Shown here: one piece after another, positions 35,207-45,815 of the stretch
Numbering within the stretch: position 1 is the first letter of the stretch
How the letters are laid out: each line of letters starts with the position of its first letter
Position numbers and translations under genes: made by a program
DNA from: Armillaria gallica
Taxonomy: Eukaryota > Basidiomycota > Agaricomycetes > Agaricales > Physalacriaceae
Length of the DNA: 64,000 nucleotides
Direction of reading: 5' to 3'
NCBI GenBank assembly: GCA_037576215.1
Contig: JBANDB010000004.1
Coordinates: 3,286,001-3,350,000, forward strand
Notes under the pieces: model-generated
Databases searched by the model: none
Told to the model about the DNA's origin: nothing
The model's input: the letters and a program-made list of their open reading frames with translations, nothing else

Positions 35207-35253
35207 GAAGACCTCAAATTCACCTCGTCAGACGAGGTGAATTTGAGGTCTTC
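35207..35253. repeat. Perfect 22-bp inverted repeat with 3-nt loop
   Basis: The left arm 35207-35228 begins GAAGACCTCAAATTC and the right arm 35232-35253 is its exact reverse complement; the loop is CAG. It lies where unit B regains homology to unit A after a stretch absent from A. It looks like a fold-back junction formed during rearrangement, or the stem of a small hairpin RNA or cruciform. Confidence 0.9.
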
Positions 35254-35518
35254 TCTTGAAGTTCAGATTCAATGGCTGTCTCCATGGGGCAAATGCAGGG
35301 CTGTGTTCACAAGCGGATAATGACTCCTTGGTGGAGCTGCAATCACGTTGGGATCGTTCTCTGCTTGTTACTTCCGTCTTGACTTCGAGGTTCGGGTAAC
35401 CAACAGCCCTTCCTAGAGCCTTGATCCCTTGCAAACAGTTTTTTCTCTCTCTCTGGGACTTAACGATAAACTTCCACCACTTACCTCCATGCTTCTATTG
35501 TACTGGATCCATCGTCGC

Positions 35519-36838
35519 TATGAAGCGGTGGGCCATCGCAGGGCGTGGCATATCCGAGCCCTGAAGTTTGCAAAGGTGGGCTGCTCTGCGTGGGCATGGC
35601 ACAAAGTTCATGTTCGACACAATAACAACATAATAAATTGAATCTTGATACTGATCAGCTGCTAACAACATCATCACTTTCACGTATGAAGACGAAGAGA
35701 GAAGACTCACTTAACTTTACAACTCCCATGTGCAAGTCGAACGAGGCTGCTCGAAGAGTTGCAGGTACATCTATGAAGGGGTCAGGACAGGTCATCCGCA
35801 ATGATACGGAGAACATACCTCAACTATACTCCTCAAAGACAACCCAAGACCTTCATCTGTTCCCCACTCAGTGTCTCGTTAAGACGTTAAACAGCGCAAA
35901 CGTCAGTCAAGATGCTGCCAACAAGAACACAGTCAGTAATGAAACAAAAATGGATAGCCAGAATGCACACACGTGGGATACATGGATACGCTGGGCGTGA
36001 GTGTCTCGCTGATGTTCTTGGTAATGGTCAATTCGTCGTCACTACATCGAGGATGAAAACGTCGGCTCACTGGCCTGGAAAAGTATTCGTCAGTGGAAGG
36101 GGATGTAGCATACAGCGAAGGAACCGTGCTCACCGATTACATCCTCCCCTGGCATACACCAGCCTGACCCTAAAAAATCTGATAATGAGAACAACATCAA
36201 CAGTCAGAATCTGTGCGTCAAATGGAGGGTTTGCAAAGGTGACCATGAGGGGGCTCAGCTCAGCTGAAGCTGAAGGACTCCCACAAAACTGCAGATGCTT
36301 GAGGCCCACCAGAAAGCCGACTACCAAGTCCAAGTTGAATGACGCTGCTTGACGAGATGTAGGCATGACTAGAAAAGTAGTTTAACACGGGTTATCCGCA
36401 ATGCTGGCCGAAGGAGGACGTACATCTATCAGTGCTATACCTTCCGATGACAACCTGAAATCTTCATTCTAGTATCGAGTCACCTTGTATCGTTACGAAA
36501 CTGTTAGGCTGGTCAAGATGCCATGGTGATTGTTCAACGAGATGCAAAATAAGACGGAGGTAGCGTTCCCACGGCAGGGTTTATCTCGCGCGAAAGGACT
36601 TCGAGAGTCGGGACCACAAGGGTGTAGCATATTGTATCATTAATCGACAGAAAGAAGGCGGAGGGAGAGCAATCGGTGCTCAAAAAACCTGCCCCAAAAA
36701 AGAACACGTAACAAGTGTGATGCGTGACAAGAACGTGGATGGAAGGACGGCATGCACGGCACGGCACTATCGCAATCATGCACCGCCACCGAGATGCTCG
36801 GGTTAGCATAGACCGAATCCTGTATACACAGGACTCGG
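35519..36838. mobile_element. Insertion of about 1.3 kb in unit B, origin unknown
   Basis: Unit A reads ATCCATCGTCG directly into GTAGGATTCTCCGG. In unit B the same left side (ending near 35518) and right side (CGTAGGAATCTCCGG near 36839) are separated by about 1.3 kb. The left edge carries the GGTGGGCCATCGC/GGCGTGGCATATCCGAGCCC repeat also found next to the orphan P450 exon near 5035-5088. I see no terminal inverted repeat, LTR or clear target-site duplication, and the short open frames inside have no motif. It could be a fragment of a retroelement or Helitron-like sequence. Confidence 0.55.
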
Positions 36839-37476
36839 AACGTAGGAATCTCCGGAGCTGGAGAGATGTTCTCAACCTCGTATGAACAATTCTGAGACCT
36901 AGCGTCAACGAAACCAATGTCATATCTCTCCTCTTGATCGTGATCGTGACCGGTCTTTTCGAGGTGTCCGGTCATTCTTATTTGTAACTTGATTTAACTG
37001 CTCAAGTACCCAGGATCCGCCAATGTATCAATTGTAGCTGGCATTGTTCCTATCTTTTTTGGACAAGATCTACCTATCGGGATTTGCGCCATGACGGAAC
37101 ACGTTCAAGTTGGCAGGCACGCCGAAATCTCACCAGGATGCTTCGAGTTGTCTTGATTCTTTTCCCGGTCGCGAGTTCCTAATTCCACAGAATGCTCACA
37201 GCTACTTTCCATACGAGATAGGTCTTTCTGCGGCAATATCGCGCCTCGAGTCCCATCTCTGTTGCTAGTTGTGTCGAGACTGGCAATGTGAGTACACGGC
37301 GGCTTATTGAACCGTCAAACACAGTCGGTTTGTAAGGATCCCGGTCTGACTTGATACCGATGACTATTAACATACAACCATCTTCGCAGCAGCCAATAAG
37401 CGTCTCCAGTTATTACACCATTTATAACGAGAGGGTTGGTATGTGTTCACACAAACCGTTTCCGCTGCTTTCCCCC

Positions 37477-38734
37477 ATGGCGGCTCAGACTGCTATTTTG
37501 CCAGACCTTACCGACGACGACAAAGCTTCCATATTTCAATCTCTCGACGCTATTCTGAACTCCGGAATTCTCTACTCGCTTTTTCACGGTGGGAAACAAC
37601 ATTCAATGTCTCGACATGTAGGTGCTGATTAATGACAGGCATATACACCGGCATTCTTGCTGTAACGTTGTGGAATATATGTGAGGCAGGAGCGTCTTCA
37701 CTACGACATCCAAGCTGAATTTGGGACAGTCGTCAACAAATCTTGGCTGATTCGACGATCTACGGTCGTCATGATCATTCTCCTCTATACTCTGACTACA
37801 ATCAATTTTGCTTTCAGTAGGTCATATATACACTTGGCATTCATCGAACACGGGCAAAGCTTTCGGACTGTATATTCAAGGCTTTCATGTCCAGCCCAAG
37901 CATTCTTTTGGGGTAATGGTATCACGTCTGCTTTCGGGACTATTCTCGCAGACTTATATATAGTATGTGCGACTCGTGGAATATCCACATCAGCTCACCG
38001 TCAATATTCTACTCTAGATATGGTGCTGTTGGATGGTTTGGGGACGACGCTGGCTTTTGGTTCTACCTTCAATGCTTTCCCTAATTTCTGCGACAGGTGA
38101 AGTATCCGATCTCATCTACTCTCTTCGTATATCCAACCCTCTATGCAGTATCAAAAATCATTGGAGAGTACCAAATGTACTTCAATGCATCCTACGAAGT
38201 ATTCCTACTGTTATATGTATCCTTTATCCTGGTGACAACATTATGGTGTACGTCCCTCATTATTTACCGCATCCTGACTATTGTCGGGGTTGGGCGCGGA
38301 GCAGATGGTCGATTGAGAGTTTTTCAACATTTCATTGAAGTACTTGTTGAATCCTCAGCTCTCTACTCGATATCTCTGATTGCATATTTGGCTCTCGCCA
38401 TCCACAAGGATTCTGGGATGTATTACCTTGATACTATAGCTGCTATCGCGAAGGTGCTCCATGACCCTAGATTCCCTTGTCACTGATCAAAGAGTTTACG
38501 TAGGGTGTTGCACCAACGCTCCTTGTTGGTCGAGCAGCAGCGGGACATACGTACCCCAAAGACGATTGGGACGAAAGTGCAATGTCGACGCTTCGTTTCC
38601 AGATGCCTTCGGAACTTTGCATGACGAGCTTTCAAGAATCCACCATGCAGAGCGCAGTCCTTGAAATGGACATTGAGGCTCAACCGCTTGAAGGGCTAGT
38701 GGTATTCGTTGAAAAGACACAATGCTGTTCATGA
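37477..38734 (+). CDS. Multi-pass membrane protein, Agaricomycete family (paralogue B)
   Basis: Six exons: 37477-37588, 37639-37680, 37730-37962, 38018-38096, 38149-38453 and 38504-38734; 1002 nt, 333 residues, no stop or frameshift. The first five exon lengths are identical to paralogue A. Differences cluster in the predicted loop after helix 3 (SRSYIHLAFIEHGQ against TWSYTHSAFIENRL) and in the C-terminal tail. Conserved family marks are WNIFVNKS, TILADLY, IWCCWMVWGRRW, FILVTTLWCT, LVESSALYSISLI and GVAPTLLVGRAAAGH. Both copies appear functional, so the duplication has not simply made a pseudogene. Function unknown. Confidence 0.87.
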
Positions 38735-39188
38735 CTGTAACGGCTCGTCGCGTCACTCCTTCCTATTCTACTATACCTTTTTCCGAGCCATTCGCTCAAC
38801 ACTCCTTTATTATACCACGGCTTTCCGTCAAACTCGTACCACTCTTTCTATTCAGTTACATTCCTTTCATTCCAGTTATTTACACGTGATACTTTCCATC
38901 TAGTATAGGCAGCCCGTGTATGGGTAGATACCCGGTTCTTCAGAAATACCTTGTCTATTAGTAATTCGTTCTGGTGAATCACTGATTGTGCGGATTATCA
39001 AGGGACCGGCTACGCGCTGATGCCATTTTTAGGATAGACTTGCTCCAAAGGACCGCACGGTCATTGGCAAGTCTGTACCATCTTTCCAGTGCTGACATTA
39101 AATAATATGTTTATGCACCAACTGTACGGCAACAGTGTACTAAAAGCTGAAGATAACAATTTCCTACTATCGACGTCGTCCCATCCAT
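38735..39188. other. Intergenic, pyrimidine-rich stretch and a short repeat
   Basis: 38745-38905 is strongly C/T-rich on the plus strand. At about 39054-39115 the sequence ACGGTCATTGGCAAGTCTG and flanks repeat a block found near 35118-35180 in unit B. No gene is seen. Confidence 0.5.
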
Positions 39189-42090
39189 TTAATCGTCTTC
39201 ATAGTCACTTGCTTTAAGCACATTCTTCGCGTCTTCCATTGTGATGTAGTATGCTCTGTCGCCTCCAGCAGCCTCGATCTGATCTCGTCAACTTGGAGTA
39301 AGAATCAAGACGATGAACATTGGAGGTGATACATACCGAGGATTCCCCGTTACCCAAGAAAGAGAAGCGGTTCTGATACAACGGGACAAAGATCCAGTCT
39401 TCCCACCGGGGAGAAGCTAATGTTTCCATGAATTGGAGAGCTGCCAAGTACCGAAGATCAGCGATGTGTATTTATTAATGTCATGCTAAACGTACTGCTC
39501 CCAGCATACAGCGCATCCGGTTCACCATCGGGTTTACCGCCCTTATACCAGGAAGTGCAAGGGTCGGACTGTGAAAATTGGTCATGAAAACATAGAGTAG
39601 CGAAGATCATCCGCACCCATATAAGATCTTTCATAAGAGCTGCAGATACTGATCAGCAAAGTGACCAAGTACTAGCGAAGAACGTACACTCTCGTTGAAT
39701 GTTATATTCGTCCTGCACATTGGGGTCAATTTCCATGGTTCTCAAGTCCTGCTTCTGCAGCTTAGACCTTGCTTGAATCAGTACAATGTGCCCATGATTA
39801 AAACATGGACGTACAGGCATGCTACGACATAGTCTGCTTGCACCTCTACACAGGGTAAGAGCGAGCCGTTAGAGTATGGGAAACCGGGGCCGCAGCCCAT
39901 GAGGAACATATTAGGAAATCCAGTGACCGCTGTCGACAAGTAGGCTGTCACATTGCATAAGCATTACCTCGAAGACATAGAGTTGGGAACCCCAAAACCT
40001 TTCGGTCGGTGCGCCCAGACATCTCTGAGGTTGATGCCATCTTTTCCACGTAGCTCATATCCTGGCCTGAAACTCGTGTCGAACCCAGTCGCGAGAATGA
40101 GATGGTCCACTGGACGCTCAATGCCTGCTTCGGTGACAATACCAGCCGGAGTGACCTTCTTGATGGGATCGCTGATAAGGTCAACGTTCGGAAGTTTCAG
40201 CCTAAAGAAAAAGTGTAAATGGCATGGACGTCATTGTTGAAGAGCACTGTACGCTTCCAGGAAAGCAGTGCCAGGTGTGAGTCTGCGACACTGAGAGAAA
40301 GCCTCAGGTACAGCAAGTAGCAATATTTCTACTACGTACACCAACGCCATGGCTGTTCCAGAAACGATTTAAGTTCTCAGCTAGAAGGAGGGACAAACAG
40401 GACTACTTACTCCGATGGGACTAACTTCTGAAGAAGATCATCACGCCCTAAACACGATTTCATATGCTCAAGGGTGATCCGCTTGAATTCCTGTCAGTGT
40501 TCAATCAAGCCAACGAGACGGTGATTAATGAGAAGAGGATTTACCTTCTGTCCATCGGAATCTTTGTGAAGAAAATCTGGAGATGTCGTATTAGTGAGCT
40601 GTCTCTGACATAGATACAGCAATGACTACAGACCGGAAAAGCTATTTACCGAGGAGGAAATTTCCTTGAGATGCTTGTACAGTGTCTCCGGCGTCTTGAT
40701 GAAAGTTGCACGCTCTTCTTCTGAATCTACGCGGCGTCAGTGTGGGTTTAAGAAGAATACAAGACTTACATGCGAAGTTCTCATTCCTCCAGTCACGTCC
40801 ATTCAGTGTGTCAATCGCGCTGATAGGGGGAATGATCTAGTGCCTAGTGAGTATCAGGTCACAAGGCAATCATAGTAAATGAACACAACCCAAAATTTAG
40901 ATCTGGCATAAACATCCAAAGTCTTGCAAGTAGACGCAATGTCACCGACAACCTGAAGGCCAGAGGCGCCAACACCTATTACAGCACTAACATAATTTTC
41001 TACACAGTATTCTTCGACAAAGCAGCAATATTGATGACGTACATATGTTTATCCTTGAAGCCGCTCCTCCAGTCGAAATCAACGGGCCACTCGGCAGTAT
41101 GCAGAACGGATGTCTTTGTGAATGACTCCAATCCAGGAATCGCTGGACGATTGACGTTACTAGGAATGCGGTTCAAGATCAGGTGCTCCGGAAAATGGCT
41201 CGAATTCGCCTGCCTCAGGACTCCCGTTGCTGGTGCAAAGACATCATAGGATTCCGTACGCATCTGGGATGTTTCCAAGTCCTGCACGGTTACGTCCCAT
41301 GTACCTGTTGCTGTGTCATGGATTGCTGCAGTAACTTTGTGCCGAAGGCGGATATGAGGAACAATTCCAAATTTCTGGCCGAATATTTTGAAATATTTCT
41401 TGATATCCTTGGCGTAAGGATAAAATCTTGTACAAAATCAGGTGTGCTACAAATAAAAGGGACATACTTACTCTGGCCAGTCAGCGTAGGGTGCGAACGA
41501 GAATTGATAAGCAGCACTTGGGACGTCACCTGCAGAAGAATTCGTGAAGTCGGCATTTGTGGCACGTACAGACGAAAACGTACTTCGACAGCCAGGGTAC
41601 CGATTTGCATGCCTGTTACGCATAAAGGTGAGGCAACAAATTGGACGAGAATAATTCTCCACCTCTCACCATGTCCCCGTGTAATCTATGACAGCTAAAT
41701 AAACGAAGAATCTTCTGAAGTAAAACGTACACACCATCATCTTTTTCGAACAAGACAAATTCGACGGGACCAAGTATACCATCCTTCTGTGCTTCCAGAA
41801 TCTTCTGCGCAAGGCAGAGACCGGCTGCCCCTGCACCGCATCTATCGTGTAGAATTTTTATATTCTTCAAAGACAGCGATCGGGAACACTCACATAGCAA
41901 GGCGGAGAGGCCGCGGTTGAAATCCTGAAGAACAGATATCTGCTCTGTACTACTGCAGATATAATTGGAGGTACGTGCCAGGTTTCTTGATATATTTCCA
42001 GTTCCCAGAGCTTGAGGTCTTCAAGTCGTCGACGCCGGGCGTCAGAAGGCCTGTTTGATGGTCAATATTGTGTTTGAGAATCCGAAGCAT
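39189..42090 (-). CDS. FAD/NADPH flavin monooxygenase, Baeyer-Villiger/FMO-like (copy 2), 22 exons
   Basis: Paralogue of 6072-8922. Exons: 41979-42090, 41894-41924, 41735-41841, 41670-41685, 41584-41612, 41472-41529, 41214-41426, 41043-41159, 40890-40986, 40770-40836, 40634-40726, 40545-40576, 40411-40490, 40340-40352, 40253-40290, 39999-40201, 39815-39944, 39688-39767, 39617-39639, 39496-39568, 39337-39440, 39189-39278. Total 1806 nt, 601 residues, all in frame. Nineteen of 22 exon lengths equal copy 1. Motifs: ICGAGAAG, DYTGTWHANRYPG, HTAEWP, GVGASGLQ, ATGFD, NMFLMGCGPGFPYSNGS. Introns 1 and 7 have GC donors (CCTG/GCACGT; CTGAG/GCAGGC); intron 7 is GT-AG in copy 1. The different N terminus (MLRILKHNID) and 33-kb separation suggest an old duplication. 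Substrate unknown. Confidence 0.88.
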
Positions 42091-43451
42091 AGCGGAAGGG
42101 CTGGAAGGAAGACGAACTTGGAGGCGCTCCATATATATCCGTGCCAGCGAGTTGTGAGTCATCGGATGGGGAAGAATGGAGACAATGGAGACAAGAAATG
42201 GACAATCATATACGGGAAGAGTAGGTCCGGCATGTAGGGCACCACATGATGTTGAGACTTTCCCTTCGCCATCAAAGATACCAGATGGAAATCCAGAAGC
42301 GAGTGAAAATGCTTCCACGGATCTAAAGGCGAACTGTGCCAGGTACAAAATTTGCATGGGCCTATCAATACCCCGCTTGGCGGATTCTCCAAGATGAAAG
42401 TCGCCGCCACTCCGGTCGTTAGATTTGACAGGAGGCTTGGAAACATACCCAGCCAGCTGAGTATCGTTGACTCTTTTCGACGTTAGCTTCACTGATTACG
42501 GCCCACGCTCTGCGATTTTGCATCAAAACATTTCCGGAAAATGCACCTTCGACGAGATCCGGTCTTTACAGGAATGTTTCTCGACACTATTTCAAGGTAA
42601 GTTTGGCGAGGCAGAAATGGAGTAAGCCGTCAGTTGGAGATAAAGCAATCAACGGCGACGCCTAAGACACGATCGTGGCTCAGGTTTGCAGAGCTCTCAT
42701 GACATGACATGGTTCTTCTTGAACCTGTCGCCATTCGGGAAACGGGCCGTCAGAAGCTAAGGATCTGTATCCGGCGGAATCTAGAAATTAGTAGAGCTTT
42801 TAGTCAGTCAACAAACCACGTCTTGACGGCCGGATCTGGACGAGATTCCAACGCAGAGGAGAATCCTTGATTTTGGAATAAAAACGTGGAAATCGTATTA
42901 AGCTCATAAGAAATCCACAGAACTGCAAAAGTAATCATCAGTAGGCCGCAGAATATTCATGATGGTACAGGTGAAGACGCGTCGGTGGCGTGAGAAAAGA
43001 TGCTGCATCGCTACCCGTGAGAATTTTCCTGCTTGCAAGTTGCCTCTGCTTCAACTCTGCTTACTTACCATTCCCGGCCAAACTAAGCTTGAAGTCTTTG
43101 TACAGAGTCGGTATCGAAAGCTTCAAGAAATTGGTGCTCAAATAATGTTCGATTCGAACGACAACCGTCGTAATAATGGGGAAGGATATCGTCGAGTTGA
43201 ACGATTGTGTCGTATTTTCTTTGTGCTCGCTCCCAGCCTGAATGGTCTCACCACAGTTGACGTTGGTCCGTGTCACCTAGATAACCGAGGATGTGAGAAG
43301 GGACAGCTGATCTCGTCGTCGCTAGCTTGAGATAGACCAATCGTCGCTCACTTTACTGGGAATTTTATATCGTGAGAGTACACAATATAGTCTCGAATTT
43401 TTGACCGGCAATGTGACACCAACCTCCTATTCCTTCTTCTCTTCGTTCACC
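42091..43451. other. Intergenic, nothing recognised
   Basis: About 1.36 kb between divergent genes, likely two promoters. Open frames at 41950-42492 (minus) overlap the first exon of the monooxygenase and are shadows. No repeat ends are seen. Confidence 0.5.
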
Positions 43452-44633
43452 ATGGCCACAGATTCAAGCACTCCTAACACCCTCTCGAAGGCTCGAGAAG
43501 CAAGATTGGCGGCCCATAACAAGTCGTTCGGTGGACCAATTGACGAGGAGACCCGATCCTATCATAATTCACTCATAATGCCTGTCCAGCTTTTTATCGA
43601 GGAACCCTCAAGGCAGAAGCGAAGCGAAGTGTCTACTCAAGAAGATTACCAGTTTTTTGTCCAATTTGTCCGGCATATTCTTATTCATCTATCGGTTGCA
43701 ACTCTTCATCTGGGATCAACTGCTGAGGCTTACGAGGTGGTAATGATGGCAATAAGACAAACTGACAGGGGCATAGATGCTTTTCAGGAAACTCAACATG
43801 CACCGGTTGAGATAATGACTCTCATCTGTGATTATATCCGCCACCATCCTCCAGCAATCATCTTAGTGGACACTCAAGAGCATAAAGATAGTCCATCTCG
43901 TACGTCGGAAAAGCATACTTGGGGATTTGTCGGAAAGGATGATGCCTGCTTGAAAAACGAGATATTCATGTCTGAAAAGCTTATATACGCCTCCAGGTGT
44001 GTGCCATTTTTCATTACAGCTTTATTCTGAGTTTCCAAATGTCCTTTAAGAGAGCCAAGTCCGGTGGCCTCTCCCTTGATCCAAAAGATGAGACTGTCCT
44101 CGTCTTTATCCAGATAGTAATTCTAGCAACGTTCTTGCACGAGTTGGTGTACTCCCTCACTCGATGGATTTTTGGGAAACTCATCACCGTGACTATGTTT
44201 CGGACGTATGAGGGGAAACGCTGCGAATCCGGGGATTCGATTGAACGACTCGTATTTGGCGCAACCCTGTGTGCCGATTGGAAAAGGCAGGATTTCCAAG
44301 ACAGCCGCCTGCCTCGTGTGGAAATGATAGCACGTCTGTGTTTGAGAACCCGGGACAAGGACATTTTAAACCCGTCGAGCGAACATATCAAAGATAGTCA
44401 ATTTGCTTACCATGAACTCGGTAGGCCAATGATTTTTGGCTTCGTGTATAATTATTCAAACTTTTTCAGGATTGGAGGATCTGAAGAGGACTTTAAAGTC
44501 TCTTGACGATTACAAGATCCACTATCCGGCTTACACTTTGGACGGGAATGGACTGTCTGATCCTGATATCGGCGCTGCTGACAATAATCACGTCCGACAA
44601 CCTATCGTCAATGAGGTTCACGCTGAATGCTAG
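43452..44633 (+). CDS. Unknown protein with a zincin-like HELxY motif
   Basis: Exons 43452-43996, 44053-44420 and 44470-44633; 1077 nt, 358 residues. The ATG at 43452 sits in a good context (CACCATGG). The centre contains DETVLVFIQIVILATFLHEL then VYSLTRWIFG, and about 25 residues later CESGDSIERLVFGATL. This resembles an HExxH ... E metallopeptidase helix in which the second His is Tyr, so a former or pseudo-peptidase is possible. The first intron was chosen as 56 nt (acceptor AAGAG at 44052); shorter acceptors at 44019 and 44031 also keep frame but would give 23- and 35-nt introns. No signal peptide or membrane anchor is clear. The stop lies just upstream of a LINE relic. Confidence 0.6.
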
Positions 44634-44639
44634 TACTGT

Positions 44640-45415
44640 TGCACACAGAAACTGGAATTATCCCTCTCCAAACACGTCGCTTCATACTGGTACTCAAAAT
44701 ACACTCACGCTTCAGGAAAAACACCTCATCCGTGCTGCAATTATAAATAACGTTGCGCTCCATATATCGGGTCGGAAAACATGGTTTACCGGTGTACTAC
44801 AAGCTGCATGTAATCTACCCCTCAGGCTTGCATATGACCTTGACCTGTGTTCTCTAAGGCCTGACTACATTGATGCGTACTCGAAAATGGTCTTCACATG
44901 CCTGGAAGATTGGTTGCAGCAACGTAGCGACGGGCTGTACCTGCTTCGTGGTCATCAGGAACAGGTGAAGAATACAAGCTCAAGAACGGTGACACTACTC
45001 TACGCCATTATCTTGATGTAAAATCAAGGAGCCTTGACGTAGATTCTGCTGTCAAGCCACATGCTCGCGATAGAGAGGCTTTCGGTGGAGAGAACTTGGG
45101 AGAAAGGAAGACCGAGACTTGAACAACACTCCCGCAAATGCTGTTTCTGCAGAATTGCGGTAGAGTCGCCAGAGCATGCTATACAAGGATGTAATCCGTC
45201 ACAAGCGTTGGTCCCTACTAGGGAAGAGGTGATAGCAAGAGGTCGTCCACGAGGAACCTGATCTCCCAGTCGGCCTGGGCCGAGCGACACCTATTTCCTG
45301 TAAAAAGCTGGACCAAAGTTGAAAGGCGAGCTACGGTCGCAAAGTTGGCCCGCACCGTTCTGAAAATCTTGTATGTTATTCCGGTTTACCGTGGTGGTCA
45401 GTATGGGGATTACTG
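44640..45415 (+). mobile_element. Relic of a non-LTR (LINE) retrotransposon, C-terminal part of the reverse transcriptase ORF
   Basis: Broken coding fragments in order: LQEKHLIRAAIINNVALHI then GRKTWFTGVLQAACNLPLRL and DYIDAYSKMVFTCLEDWL (about 44710-44925), RHYLDVKSRS in a second frame (near 45003-45032), the zinc-knuckle-like CCFCRIAVESPEHAIQGC in a third (about 45139-45192), and VAKLARTVLKILYVIPVY near 45340. This order matches the region after the RT domain in basidiomycete LINE proteins, ending with a C-x2-C ... H ... C motif. Frameshifts and stops make it dead. The RT core and poly-A tail are absent. Confidence 0.65.
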
Positions 45416-45815
45416 ATTTCGAGTTTCTCGTCCGTCTTCAAGTTCTTACTTCTACAACGGCTTGGGCGGCTCGGTCTGGGATTTCTCGGTCGTGAGCTCG
45501 GCTTGAGGGTTGACTAGATCGTAGTGAGGAATGGGTTTCATAGTGCAGTTACCTGTATTCTTGTATCTGGTGTGCCTGAAGGTAACGTGCTGTGTAATGA
45601 TGAGATCTCGATCCGCCGTTTAACTCAGACTGGATGCAGGCTCAGTTATCACTGGATTCGGAGATAACAGGAATATAGTCACCGCGCAATAGGATTTTGG
45701 TATTACACTTATCGGCGGAAAGATCAATTATGGTCGTTTGTGTTCCATGTTGTAAGCTAGGGTATGGTGTACAGATTGGTATACAAATTATGGATATAAA
45801 TTAGATAAAAAAAGA
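45416..45815. other. Intergenic, nothing recognised
   Basis: About 400 bp between the LINE relic and the 3' end of the Stealth gene. Confidence 0.5.

Larger units (their letters stand above)
34236..38734 (+). repeat. Segmental duplication, unit B
   Basis: Second copy of the unit, same orientation as unit A and only 130 bp after it. It is longer (4.5 against 3.35 kb) because of an insertion of about 1.3 kb at 35519-36838 and extra sequence around a perfect hairpin at 35207-35253. The gene part is the best preserved, with the same exon lengths apart from one codon. Confidence 0.85.

Noticed and set aside
30757..38734. Possible LTR retrotransposon with the two units as LTRs
   Set aside because: The repeats contain intact spliced host-type genes, the internal spacer is only 130 bp, and there is no gag-pol, primer-binding site or polypurine tract.
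41925..41978. In-frame TAG in the N-terminal region of monooxygenase copy 2
   Set aside because: It lies inside the GC-AG intron 1.
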